This document shows positions 33,086 to 45,420 of a DNA stretch of 64,000 bases, in pieces. The notes under the pieces were generated by a model. That model was not told the origin of the DNA. It did not search any database and was given only the letters and a program-made list of their open reading frames with translations. Origin of the DNA: Odobenus rosmarus divergens (taxonomy: Eukaryota; Chordata; Mammalia; Carnivora; Odobenidae); assembly GCF_000321225.1 (NCBI RefSeq), contig NW_004450465.1, forward strand, positions 1,363,284 through 1,427,283. Reading direction: 5' to 3'. A program made the translations under genes and the position numbers. Positions within the stretch are counted from its first letter, which is position 1; each line of letters starts with the position of its first letter.

Positions 33086-34317
33086 TATCCAGGGTCTCAT
33101 GATTCTTCGTGCTTTTGCTCTGCCCTCTAATTTGCACTGTGCCTGCTATAATATCTAAACGGGAAGTTGCCAGCTAAAATGGTCATTATCCGAGAAATCT
33201 ATTTAAACATGTTTATAAGGTCAAATGAAGTGGGTGGTGGATAAGCTAGACAAAAAAACAACACAAGCTTTGGCTCAGCATAGCCAGTGAGGCTAAAGCA
33301 AAAAGAGAGTAACATTTAATGTCAAGCTAACACATGGTAGGAAAAGGCAATCTAGCCAAAATTATATCTAAATGTAGGAATGAGCAATCAAAATACTCAC
33401 CCAACCAACTGATTTCTATTTAAGAAGCAGAACAATGGTTTGACTTATTTTAATTCTATGGATCACGACTTTGAGGCAGCATGTCAATAGGGTCCCAAAT
33501 CCAAACTCTGGAAAGGATGTTTATAGCCATCATGCATTCCAACAAGAGGGAAGAGTTGGGATAATTAAGAAAAATGCCCAGAATCAAGCAAAAATGATCT
33601 TTGATGGACTTAACAATAGGTACTAGTGAGTACTATAGGACCACAGCAAAATTAGGAAATTGGGGGAAAATCTAATGTCTTTGAGAGCCCAAGCTAGACT
33701 TCCTATACATTCAAGACTTTAAAAAGAGCTTTCAGCCCCAGCAAAACCTACATCTCACAGTTCAGAGCCAACCACCACATTACACGACCCCTATGTTCTG
33801 TTCAACTGTCTTTGAATATCAAAGAGGAAGAAGGAAAAGGGTATGTCTTCTTCCTGTTTGCTAAGAAATATGGATATGAGCTGGGAGGCTTCAAGTAACA
33901 AAGAGAAATGTAGCATCTAAAATGTTTCCTACATGTTCTGCATGGGCATGGATGCTAATTCATAGAGATCGAGTAATTAAATAGATTCTATGCAACTGAA
34001 AGATTCCATATGGTTACTATTGGAAAATGTAACAATACATGGGCATCAAGTAATTAAGTCATAGAGGAGAATTAGTATTTCTTTTTCACTATGAATGAAA
34101 TTAATTTAAAAAACTCCTATGCATACACAATTCACCTACAAATATTATTTCTTCCTGGAGCTTGATGTGGCATGATTGAGCTAGAACTGCATAACATTTG
34201 TCCCAGATTCCTTCTACTATACCATAAAATTAAGCTCTCTTTGTCCCTTTCTTTCTGGTCCTGCCTCTCTTGTTGTTTCTCATGATTCCAGAAGTGACTT
34301 ACAAAGCCACTGCTATA
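33086..34317. other. Unassigned unique block
   Basis: No exon, repeat or gene recognised over 1.2 kb. Confidence 0.35.
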
Positions 34318-34435
34318 CGAAAGAAAAGGAGAGAGAGAGAAAGAGAGGAGAATATTGGAAAAGAAATTGGGGAAAGGGGGGGCAAGTAGAAAGAAAGGAG
34401 AGATTTCAGAATGATCTGAGGGGGGGGGACATGAG
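34318..34435 (+). repeat. GA-rich low-complexity tract
   Basis: Purine-only runs such as 'gagagagagagaaagagagg' and two G-runs. Explains the Ser/Phe-rich open frame on the minus strand here. Confidence 0.85.
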
Positions 34436-34499
34436 GAAGACAGAAGAAAGTAGCTCTGATATACTGAAGCAACGAATCTTCCTAGAAGTGGGCTGATCA

Positions 34500-35213
34500 A
34501 TATCACAGCCATTAGCACGTGTCGCTACGGAGCACCTGAAATGTAGCTGGTCTGAATTGCAATGTGCTCTAAGTACAAAATACACACCAGATTTTGAAGA
34601 CTTTTGTACAAAGAGGAAAAAAAAAAAGATCGCCAAGTATTAACATTTTTATATTTGATTACATTTTAAAATTATAATATTTGGGATATACAGTTGACAC
34701 AGGTTTGAACAACACAGGTTTGAACTCTGTGGGGCACTTACATGCAGATTTGTTTTGGTAAATACAGTACAGGACTGTAAACATATTTTCCCTTCCTCAT
34801 GATTCTTTTTTCTCTTCCTAATGATATTCTTAATACCATTTTCTTTTCTCTAGCTTCCCTAATTGGAAGAACACAGTATATCATACATGTAACATACAAG
34901 ACATGTGTGAATCAACTGTTTATGTTACTGGTAAGGCTTCCAGGCAGCAGTAGGCTATTAGCAGTTAAATTCTGTGGGAAGTCAAAAGTTATACATGGAT
35001 TTTTGACTGTATGGGGCGGCGGGGAGGGGAGGGTAGGTTAGTGTTCCTAACCTCCATGTTGTTCAAGGTCAACTGTATAGCATTCAATAAAATATATTAT
35101 TAAAATGAATTTCATCTGTGTCTTTTTAATTTTTTCATGTGGCCACTAGAAAAAGTAAAATTATATATGTGGGGATATGTGGTTCAAGTTATGCTTCTAT
35201 TTCACAAGTGCTG
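34500..35213. mobile_element. hAT-like DNA transposon, split by a MER8 insertion
   Basis: The left half 34500-34688 ('gcacctgaaatgtagctggt', 'caatgtgctctaagtacaaa') and right half 35078-35213 ('aataaaatatattattaaaa', 'atgtggccactagaaaaag', 'caagtgctgtcc') are the two parts of one common mammalian hAT-type element. The Tigger-type element between them interrupts it cleanly. Family name not recalled with certainty. Confidence 0.6.
34691..35075. mobile_element. MER8-like Tigger-family DNA transposon
   Basis: Terminal inverted repeats 'cagttgac...ttgaacaac' and 'gttgttcaaggtcaactg', flanked by the TA dinucleotide duplication at 34689-34690 and 35076-35077 as expected for Tc1/mariner-type insertion. 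385 bp, no transposase. Inner words such as 'tttatgttactggtaaggct' fit MER8. Confidence 0.82.
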
Positions 35214-36765
35214 TCCTCCATCCTCGGGAGAAGTGGTTGAATGGCTTTTCCACCGTCTCCACCACAACAACCCCCAAACTCTCCGTCCAAAATTCGAGTC
35301 CTGACATAATTATAAGCCCTTCAACAGCAATGTCAATACCTGAAGTTTCTTTTGGGAGGCAGATGATGTAGCTAGCAGCTTCTGGTCCTTGGGAGGCAGG
35401 TCCATGGCCAACGTGCAGGGGCCGTCACACAAGGCTGTCCTCAGACCTGCCCTGTGGAATTGCTGACTGCAGCCCCATGGGCTCCTGACTGTCCCCACTC
35501 CAGTCCCAGGGGCCCCTGGTTTGTCCTCCTCATGGCCCCCTTGTCACAGTATTTTCTCCCCCAGCTACCTTTCCAAGGATTTACCTCCCACCCCCAAACA
35601 TAGGTACTTTCAGCATAATTTTGGGTAAACCAAAAAAGGATAAAAATCTTTTATGACTCATAGAACACAATACGTCAAAGGAAAGTTGGGCCTGGACTAG
35701 AGCACGTTTAGGGTGCTCCAGAAACTTTTGGTGACTTTGGAGCAAAGATAAGAATAACAGACGGCTCTAGGTGGAAAGAAAAAGGAGGGAGCAAGAGGAA
35801 GGAAGTAGAATTGGTCGAGTGTGTATAATCCAAAGACTTTTGGAAGAAGGTAGGCAATTGTCAATGGTTTCAATTTATTTGGTGTGTCTTACTTCTGTAA
35901 AGTCCCTACATGCCACAGACAGCAGGGGACTGTCTTCGGTGGAGTATCTATCACACATTCAGTTTACCTGTTTTCAGAATGCTCAGAGCTATGGCAGAGC
36001 CCAGGTCAATGTCAAAAGTGAATATGAATACAGATACTGGAGTGGAAACTCTACACCACTACAGGAGATGTCGCACAAATCCCATGCCTCACCCAGGATG
36101 GGCCAGTAGCATCGTGTTGTTCTGGATGAAAGACTCATCAAGCAGGAAGCTTATCCTTTGCACTGAGCACTTTCCACTCATGGCACGTCCCGTGCTGAAG
36201 CAGTAGAGGCTTTATGTGAAGAAACCCACGTCCTTGTCCCAAAGCATGGCCAACTCAACCAAGAGCTCAAAGGATCCAACAGTTTATGCTGTAGCTTAAT
36301 ATAACCGTTTACACTGCATAACAAGTAATTCCGTATCTGGTCTACACCTCAGCAAATCTGATGGGAAAAAACACATCTTTTCGTGGTGATCCCTGAAAGT
36401 TTGGGGGATAATAGTAATCTCCTTTCTTCTGCCCTTTCTTCTGTCACCTTTTATCGTGTCACTTGGGATTGCATTAAGTCTGGTGATTCTCAGGCAGACA
36501 TGAGCATAAAGGCCAGAGAGAGCTCTGAGCCAGCTTTTCACTATCTACCCCAAGTTGGAAGGTTTCTGTGACTTTAGATTAATAGCTGCCTACTGGGTTG
36601 TCAGTGTCCCTTTTTTAGGCCAGTGACCTAAGAACTCCTCCTTTTTGTAAGTTCCCAAAGGATGGCATGAGCTTTCCTTCCTTCCTTAAAATTTGGACCC
36701 TGATGTACAGAAACAATTCAGGATTTTGGTGTAGTGTGGCTAAGACTGTCCACCATTATCCCTTT
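35214..36765. other. Unassigned unique block
   Basis: No gene or secure repeat. Overlapping frames of 112 and 98 codons (35771-36206) are not credible coding regions. Confidence 0.35.
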
Positions 36766-36769
36766 CTTG

Positions 36770-37240
36770 CCAAACTAACCCTAATTTTATTCCAGGAAAC
36801 AATGCGACCAGCCGAAAGACTGTATTTCTCAGCCGCCCTTGTTATTAGGAGTGACTTCTGAGATATAAGTGGCACTTGTCAGGTGGGACTTTAAGGGAGA
36901 CTCCTTAAAAGAAGAATAGGCAGCTGGTATATATCCTTTTGTCCTTTGCTCCCCTCTCCCTTTTTCCTTCTTCCTGTCCAAACGCTAGAAGTGATGGCTG
37001 GAGACTTAGCAGCCATCTTAGACCATGAAGCAAACCTGAGGATGGAAAGGCAAGCCCTAAAGATGATTAAGAAGAAGAATAAAGGGAACCTGCAACAATG
37101 ATGATCTTACAAGCATCCATAACAGTCTGGATTGCAGGCCTACTTCTTTTACAAAAGAGAAAAATAAACCTGTATCTTAAGCCACTGTCACTTGTGTTTT
37201 CTGTTGTAGGCTCTCCAACCTGATTCTAATTGATACATGC
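36770..37240 (+). mobile_element. LTR-like element (mammalian ERVL type)
   Basis: 'agcagccatcttagaccatg', 'gagaaaaataaacctgtatc' (polyadenylation signal) and the end 'caacctgattctaattgata' fit a solo LTR of an old mammalian endogenous retrovirus. The 5' limit is vague and the subfamily unknown. Confidence 0.5.
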
Positions 37241-38084
37241 AGAAAGAATTCTAGGTCAATTCTCCAGAAATCAATTTCTGTAATTAATTTCTGTAAAAGC
37301 CATTCATCAATTTAGTAATTTCCTAAATTATCTGTTTGCTTAAAACTTGTTTCTAATAATTACTTACGAAGTTTACGCCAATTTGTATTTTTCTGAAGCC
37401 TTTTAAAGTTCACTGTATTGGGGGGGGTAATTTCTTGTTTCTGCTAGCACTGAACATATAATGAATTTCAAGGATTTTATAAAAAATAAAGGTCTCTTTT
37501 TCTGCCCAAATTGTTCAATTTTATGTCTACAGCCTTTCACAGAGAAATAAAAGTTTAGAATCCTATGCGGGAATTGGGAAATTGTGACTAGGAATACCTT
37601 TACACATGTGTCCTCCGTGCACAGACACCCAGCAGCTCTGTGTGTACTGAAGAAAACACACTCATGCACACACAGACACCCCTGGCCCACATGCAAACTG
37701 CACATTCAGATTCTTACGGACTTTTTGTCCCTTTGACAAAAGAAAGTTTCCACTTCATCGATGACAAACAAACTACATTTAAGGGAAAGTCACCCCATTC
37801 TTATATGAAATATTCAGCTTTGAAGAAGTGCTCAGAGTTGTCTGAAATATGAAACACTCAGAAACTGACACTCAGTAGAATGCACTGACAAATGCATACA
37901 TTAAAGAGAAAAGACAGTGAACTGTGTTCAAAGGATGACTTCATCATAATTGTGAGTGCCGACCCATGACAGGCACCGTGCCAGGCCGTGACGCTGCAGC
38001 AGGGAAGGGAAAACGGATCTCCCCTGCCCTCCTGGAGCCTGCAGCACCCCAGCGCCTTTCCTCAGCTCTCCCTCAGAGATTCGG
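37241..38084. other. Unassigned unique block
   Basis: AT-rich to 37600, then ordinary sequence with a short CA-rich patch near 37655. No gene recognised. Confidence 0.35.
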
Positions 38085-38166
38085 TTTCAAATGTGTCCTA
38101 GGAGTCTAGGAATTTACCTTTTTAATGCAGGTGGTCACTGAACCAAACTTTGAGAAACACTGAAAA
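38085..38166 (+). mobile_element. MER5A-like DNA transposon fragment
   Basis: 'cagagattcggtttcaaatg' to 'actttgagaaacactgaaaa' corresponds to the MER5A 3' part. Confidence 0.5.
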
Positions 38167-38291
38167 CTAATCCAGTCCAGCATTAGTACAGGATTTAAAT
38201 TCCTGCTTCAGTTCAATCACAAATTGTTGTATATCCTGAACCTCTGAGAAGGACAGAGTCTGGTTCATAGTGGGGGGATAGAATTTCATTT

Positions 38292-38476
38292 TTTTTTAAG
38301 ATTTTATTTATTTATTTGACAGAGAGAGACACAGTGAGAGAGGGAACACAAGCAGGGAGAGTGGGAGAGGGAGAAGCAGGCTCCGTGCTCCCTGCGAGAC
38401 TCAATCCCAGGACCCTGAGATCATGACCTGAGCCAAAGGCAGACGTTTAACGACTGAGCCACCCATGGCGCCCCTG
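38292..38476 (-). mobile_element. CAN-SINE with 11-bp target-site duplication
   Basis: Reverse-oriented, with a small internal deletion near 38385 relative to sister copies ('ctccgtgctccctgcgagac'). 'gaatttcattt' repeats at 38281-38291 and 38477-38487. Confidence 0.97.
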
Positions 38477-38487
38477 GAATTTCATTT

Positions 38488-41397
38488 CTATGAAAGGTTT
38501 GAACACAGGTATGTGTGTGGAGGGATGAGGAGCAGAGAAGACAGGGAAGTCTCTCCAGGTATTAATGATCCCACGTTGTTCTTTAGGAAGTGAGCAAGGA
38601 CCACAAAATGGTCACGTTTCATAACTGTCTGACCACTGTGTTCTTATTTTCCCCCTGAAAAATACTAACTTGGAAACAACCACTTCTGAGTTTGGCTGTG
38701 GCAGTAAGTAGATTGCCTGAAAACAGAAATAGATTCAAACAAGTTCTAGATACTTTTAGGGCAATACATCCGATATATATCAGTAGCGAGGTGTTAATTT
38801 CTAGGGATGTTTAGGCTACTACCCCTCACCTTTACTTTGAGGAGAGAGTGGGGCAGACTTGCTAGTCACTGCCCCTGTTCTTCACAAATCTTCATTTTGT
38901 TGGGAGGTGTGAGCTCTTCCCAGACAGAGTTCTAGGCCATGAGGTGTGAGCAGGAGCCTTGCGGGTGGGGTTTAAAGGAGGACAGACTTCGCAGGCTGGC
39001 ACCATTTACCTCTTTTTCCGCCCAGATCTTCCCAGATACCTTGGCCTTGGTATCCGTAAGCCACTGAGCCAATGCCACTAAACCACTTACTTCTGGACTT
39101 TTTGAAAGATGAGGAAAATAAATCCCCTTTGCTTTCCCATAAACATCTTTGCTACCATGACTGGTGGTAAATACAGACCCAACTATTACTCTGAACTAAA
39201 TGAGAATTTGACTCTGCATGTTAGGAAAAAAAAAAACAACTGTCTTTGTGGTTTTCCTTCACATCTTTAAATTACTCTCTCATTATTTTGATTATTTAAA
39301 TATATTTAACAGAAATAATATTGCTAATAAAAATTGCAATTTCTTACATAAATTTAGGCATAAGAAAACCCTGAAATGGCATACAGCCTTAGAAAATATA
39401 GCACCTATCCTTTCAAAATCACAGAATAATAATTATTTTATTGTCAATTTGGGGCTTAAAATAGGCAGCTACAGTTGAATATTTCAGGAAATATCTTGCC
39501 ATATTAATTTTCATGAAGTTTCTAGGCCAAAAGGCTGGGTAGCTAATGAGGTAATAACCAAAGCCACCATTTATCCCATCAAATGACTGGTTTCTATCTG
39601 TCTGAAGGCCAGCTGAGGTTAATGAACCCCACCTCTGTCCCTAAGAACCCCTGTAAATCAACCTCAGGTGGGGTCACTCATTAATGTAAAGGGATCGAGT
39701 AGAGATCAACTTTTTTCTCCTCCTGGCAACTGAGATGATGATCACAAACAATTTTAAGGTAATTCTGGAAACAATGTCATGCAATTTAGACAAGCACTAT
39801 ATTTATCTCTCCAGTCACTGGACAGGATTTGATTCCAGGTCTAACTCTAGAATGAAGGAAAATAATTTTAACCTTACATTCAGGTATCTACAGAGCATCT
39901 CAGTATTGGGAGTGAATACATTCTAAACGAAATGTTTCCCATGTAGAAAATTCAACTGCTGGTTCTTTCTATAAACTACATCTTCAAAGGCCCAACATCA
40001 TTTTTCCTCTCCTAATTGCTATTATGAGACAATAAATTTCTTATATGGAAATAATACAAATATAACTGCATGGCATATGTAGGCCATGTGTTCTAGCAAA
40101 TCCATAAAAATGTTTCATTTATATTTTTGATGAAAGGTACAATCTTCCAAGAGCATTAATCATTAATTTTGGAAACAGGATTAATACGTGACTTATCTCG
40201 ATACTAGAATAGGGCTCAGTAAATACCTGTCAAAGAAAGATTCATTCATTCAACAACAAGTATTTAGTGAACCCCTACTATGCTGGAATTTAAGAATTCT
40301 GTCTTCTCTGGCTAAAGGGGCATTTGTATGTAATAATGTGAATGATATTCATATGACATTTTAAAAATGTGTTATAGTTTAAGGCTTTCTAAAACAAAAT
40401 ACCCAAGAAAAATTATTTTCAGGATCCAGAAGGATATTTTATAATAATGGAGAAATGTGTAGCATTAGAAGAAATTTTACCAGAAACTGTGGAGCTATCA
40501 GACCCAAAGTCAGTTCCTCCGCCTCTCTGCGACCACAGGGTCTCTTGTTTCTGCCTTTGTTGGCATATGTGCAGCATTCTGTTTTTCCCTTTCTGCAGAC
40601 TAGCCTTTGACGCTTCTGCCTGACACCCAATTTCACATCAGAGTCTGGCTCAAAAGTTTAGCTGAATCTGGCCAGCATCTTAGAATCCTAATCCTGTGTT
40701 CTGGGAAAAGAAGATTTGCTTGGTTCAGCCTGGGTCGGGTGTCCCCCACTCATCCAATCAGCTTAGACAATGAGGGAGAGTTTACACAATAAAGATATGT
40801 CATAAGGTCCTGTCCTTATGATGGTGGCAGGAGAGGTTCTCAGAGATAGGAAGCATGGGTTGGGCTGTCACCTCCAAATTTTTTCTCCACTTGAACTGTA
40901 CAGAAAACATCTTCAGTTGTGGGCTTCAGTGTAGAGATAACCATCTAATTCTGAACCTCACTCAACTTTGCAGAAAACCTACCAAGACAAATTTCTCTCT
41001 CTTGGCTGGAAGAAAAGTTGCAATTCGTTCTTCTTTGGTTCTCTAAGAAGAACTAGCTTCATTAAGCATGACAAAGCATCTCACTATTTTTTTTTTTAAG
41101 AATGTATTAAGAAGTATGCATATTCCTGTGAAGTCTTAGCTTCATTTGAATTTTTTCCATGTATTTTCCAGAGGAGTTTCTTACTGTATTTCTATAGTTC
41201 CTCAGCCTGATTTCTCTCCTAAAACATATCACCCCACTTAGTTATGGGTACGTTTAACACAATTTACATGATTGTGCTGGCTTGGAAATCTGTCATTGCT
41301 TTCATAACACAGTCCTCAGAAACATACCTTCAATTCAAATTAAAACCACGAACATCTAAATTGCCCCATCTTCCAATATCCAGATCAACAGTTTACA
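38488..41397. other. Long unique block, few repeats
   Basis: No gene recognised. 40200-40290 carries L2-like scraps in both directions. 39520-39700 ('aggtaataaccaaagccacc', 'aggtggggtcactcattaat') looks conserved-like. AT-rich elsewhere. Confidence 0.35.
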
Positions 41398-41412
41398 CCT
41401 ATTTTAAATTTT

Positions 41413-41606
41413 TTCTTTTTTTAAGATTTTATTTATTTATTTGACAGAGAGAGCGAGAGAGCACAAGCAGGGGCAGCAGTAAAAGGAGAGGGAGAAGCAG
41501 ACTCCATGCCAAGCAGGGAGCCCGACGCAGGGCTTGATCCCAGGTCCCTGGGATCATGACCTGAGCCGAAGGCAGATGCTTAAACGACTGAGCCACCCAG
41601 GAGCCC
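41413..41606 (-). mobile_element. CAN-SINE with 15-bp target-site duplication
   Basis: Reverse-oriented full element. 'cctattttaaatttt' flanks it exactly at 41398-41412 and 41607-41621. Confidence 0.98.
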
Positions 41607-41621
41607 CCTATTTTAAATTTT

Positions 41622-42155
41622 CCAATATCATTTTCTGGAACCAACTCTTTGCCTTGTCTCAAACCCTCTCCTGTGGTTGCTCCAAGACAACTCTTACCCT
41701 AGTGACATGGTGATAACAGTTTCACCTCAAGCCCTCTTATAGAGGCAATCACGTCAAAGCTTTTCTTTCTCATTGCTCCAATTTCTACAAACTAATCTCA
41801 GTGAAAAATTATAAAGCTGATGAATATTAAAAGACATGTGGAAACACAGTTTATTAAATACAGTTTCCCTCCCAGATATGAGACACTGATTTAACTCTTC
41901 TATTCTCATCAGAGGCTGTTCATCAGATGAGAACAATAAGTTCCCATTCTAGCCTTGTGACCCCTCGAGGGTCTTGAACTTTCTCAGTAGAGATAAAAAT
42001 CTTCTCAGACTAAAACTGAGTTTGCACGTGTTTATTAAAAATACTATTTACCTAGCTCTTCTAAAGTTTTTTTTCAAAACACATCCATATAGATGACCTT
42101 ACTCTATCCTTGTAATTCTATGAATGAAGCAACAGTAATAATGAAGGGAAAATCT
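41622..42155. other. Unassigned unique block
   Basis: No gene or repeat seen; it ends in the target site of the L1 insertion that follows. Confidence 0.35.
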
Positions 42156-42170
42156 TATACATCCCATTTT

Positions 42171-43747
42171 TTAAAATTTTATTTTATTATGTTAGTCACC
42201 ATACGTTACATCATTAGTTTTTGATGTAGTGATCCATGATACATTGTGTGCGTATAACACCCAGTGCTCCATGCAGTACATGCCCTCCTTAATACCCATC
42301 ACTGGGCTAACCCATCCCCCCACCCCTCTCCCCTCTAAAACCCTCAGCTTGTTTCTCAGAGTCCATAGTCTTTCATGGTTCGTCTCCCCCTCTGATATCC
42401 CCCCCTTCATTTTTCCCTTCCTACTATCTTCTTTTTTTTTTTTAACATATAATGTATTATTTGTTTCAAAGTTACAGGTCTGTGATTCATCAGTCTTATA
42501 CAATTCACAGCGCTCACCATAGCACATACCGTCCTCAACATCTATCACCCAGCCACCCCATCCCTCCCACCCCCACCACTCCAGCAATCCTGTTTGTCTC
42601 CTGAGATTAAGAATTCTTCATATCAGTGAGGTCATATGATACATGTCTTTCTCTGATTGACTTATTTCGCTTAGCATAATACTCTCTAGTTCTATCCACG
42701 TTATTATAAATGGCAAGATTTCATTTTTTTATGATGGCTGCATAATATTCCATTGTACATATATACCACATCTTCTTTATCGTTTCATCTGCTGATGGAC
42801 ATCTTGGGTGTTTCCATAGTTTGGCTATTGTGGACATTACTGCTATAAACATTGGGGTGCACATACCCCTTTGGATCACTACATTGTATCTTTGGGGTAA
42901 ATACACAGTAGTACAATTGCTGGGTCGTAGAGTAGCTCTATTTTCATTTGAGAAACCTCCATACTGTTTTCCAGAGTGGCTGCACCAGCTTGCATTCCCA
43001 CCAACAGTGTAGGAGGGGTCCCCTTCTTCCGCATCCTCGCCAATATCCATTGTTTCCTGACTTAGTAATTTTAGCCATTCCGACTGGTGTGAGGTGGTAT
43101 CTCACTGAGGTTTTGATTTGGATTTCCCTGATGCCGAGTGATGTTGAGCACTTTTTCATGTGTCTGTTGGCCATGTGGATGTCTTCTTTGGAAAAATGTC
43201 TGTTCATGTCTTCTGCCCATTTCTTGACTGGATTATTTGTTCTTTGGGTGTTGAGTTTGATAAGTTCTTCATAGATTTTGGATACTAGCCCTTTATCTGA
43301 TATGTCATTTGCAAATATCTTCTCCCATTCTGTTGGTTGTCTTTTGGTTTTGTTGACTGTTTCCATTGCTGTGCAAAAGCTTTTTATCTTGATGAAGTCC
43401 CAATACTTCATTTTTGCCCTTGCTTCCCTTACCTTTGGCTATGTGTCTAGGAAGAAGTTACTGCGGCTGAGTTCGAAGAGGTTGCTGCCTGTGTTCTCCT
43501 CTAGGATTTTGATGGATTCTTGTCTCACATTCAGGTCTTTCATCCATTTTGAGTCTATTTTTGTGTGTGGTGTAAGGAAATGGCCCAGTTTCATTCTGGA
43601 CCAGGTGGCTGTCCAATTTTCCCAACACCATTTGTTGAAGAGACTGTCTTTTTTCCATTGGACATTCTTTTCCTGCTTTGTTGAAGATTAGTTGAGTATA
43701 GAGTTGAGGGTCCATTTCTGGGCTGTCTATTCTGTTCCATTGATCTA
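42171..43747 (-). mobile_element. Young L1 LINE, 5'-truncated, with 15-bp target-site duplication
   Basis: 'tatacatcccatttt' is exact at 42156-42170 and 43748-43762. On the element's own strand the site reads TTT/AAAATGGG, a typical L1 endonuclease target. The element keeps about 1.0 kb of ORF2 3' end and about 0.5 kb of 3' UTR; its poly-A tail has decayed to mixed A/T at 42171-42190. Confidence 0.98.
42721..43747 (-). pseudogene. L1 ORF2 C-terminal remnant
   Basis: The minus-strand translation shows 'IDQWNRIDSPEMDPQLY', then after a frameshift '[20 protein letters not shown]', and the Cys-rich C-terminus '[15 protein letters not shown]' near 42970-43010. At least two frameshifts, and it begins downstream of the reverse transcriptase motif. 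Cannot encode an active enzyme. Confidence 0.92.
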
Positions 43748-43762
43748 TATACATCCCATTTT

Positions 43763-44755
43763 AAAGATGAACCAACGAGGCCTGAAATAATTAGCTCTCT
43801 GACATGGTCACAACCTTCCAAAGAAGCTCTGCCCTGATCTGTAGAATGAAAGGGTAAACCGAGGATTATCTAAAGTCCTGTCCAGCACTATTTAACTTTT
43901 AATCAGTATTTTCTCAATGGAATGCACAGTTTAGTGATAGGGCTGAGGTGTAGAATTCAGACTCATATCCAAGTTCTTTGCTGAGAAGTAGGGAAATTTC
44001 GTAAGATCAAACAAACAAACAAAAAAAGAGGATGTTACAACTCCCGAGTCTGAAGTTGCCAAATTCGAGTTTCCATTTCTAAAGTTAGGACAATACTCAG
44101 AGTGAATTACAGAAGACAGTGTAAGTAATTCTAAGGGTAAAGCTCAATTTTCATTGGCAGAATCTTAGCAACAAGTGGAATATTTGAAGCAGAACAAAAA
44201 AAAAAGTTTATCTTTCAGGCTATAAAATGTTCATGTTGAAAAATTCCATCCATTTTCCAGCCAAATGGACCAAATAAAGTTACAAAAGCAGGTGCACCTG
44301 GTGTAATTTTTCAAAATGGAAAGGTTTTTATACAAGTAACATAGTTTTCACAAAGATCGTCTTTGGATCATGGCTTGTTGCCTGGGCCAGATTTAGCTAA
44401 CAGGTCAGAGGAAAAACACTCTGAGCTCAGCAAGGGACTGCTGAAATTCTGCTTTCAAGGGTGTGCTTGAGCTGCAGTGGATGCTTACCCTCTGGGGCGC
44501 AAAGGTCCAACCACTTGAGGACATTGAGCCTGTTACTTCAGGAAGCCTGGACTTACTCTCCTAGACCAGCTGTGAACATAGCATTGCTTGGCAGAATCTT
44601 TAATCAAATAAAACCCTGGACCAAGTGACACAGCTCCACCTACATCAATAGCTCCAATTTGGAAGGTCTGCCCTTGTGATTTTTTATTATGGGCTTATGA
44701 TTGAAATGACTATATTTTCTGTCCAGAGTGTCTTCTTTAAAAAAAAAACAAAACA
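43763..44755. other. Unassigned unique block
   Basis: No gene recognised. An A-rich stretch at 44740-44760 ('aaaaacaaaacaaaacagc') borders the next L1. Confidence 0.35.
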
Positions 44756-44759
44756 AAAC

Positions 44760-45420
44760 AGCTTTTTGAGATCTAATTTGCACATCATAAAATGCACCAA
44801 TTTAAAGTGCAATGGTGTTTAGTATGTTCAGAGTTGTGCAGCCATCACCATAATCTAATGCTAGAAGATTTTCATCATTCCCAAAAGAAACCTCATACCC
44901 ATTAACTAGCACTCTCCAGCCCCAAGCAATCACTAATCTACTCAATGGATCTCTGTCTCAGCATAGCTGCCATTCAATACATGGTCTTCTGTAACTGGCT
45001 TCTGTAAATAGCACAATGTTCTTATGGCTCATCCATATTGGGGCACGTATCAGTACTTCATCCCTTTTTGTTGCTGAATAATATGCCACAGTGTATCACA
45101 TTTTGTCTCTCCCTTCATCACCTAAGGTACATTTGGGTTGTTTCCACTTTGGGGCCATTATAATAATGCTGCTATGAACATTCACATACAAGGCTTTCTG
45201 CACGCATATCTCTTCATTTATCTTGGACAGAAAACTAGAAGCGGAGTTGCCACATTATATGGTTAACTCTGTGATTAACATTTCAAGGACCTGTCAAACC
45301 CTTTTGCCATAGTACCTTTGCAATTTTATATTCCCAGCAGGGACATAGGAGGGTTCTGACTTCTCCACATCCTTGCCAAAATACTCATCACGGTGTTGCC
45401 ACAGTGTCTTAATCCCAATG
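44760..45420 (-). mobile_element. Old L1 LINE 3' end
   Basis: 'gcagccatcaccataatcta', 'gttgctgaataatatgccac', 'ctgctatgaacattcacata' are the reversed 3' UTR and ORF2 end of an ancient L1 (L1M-type). Highly diverged. Confidence 0.85.

Noticed and set aside
42171..43747. Possible active L1
   Set aside because: 5'-truncated, lacks endonuclease and reverse transcriptase, and has frameshifts.
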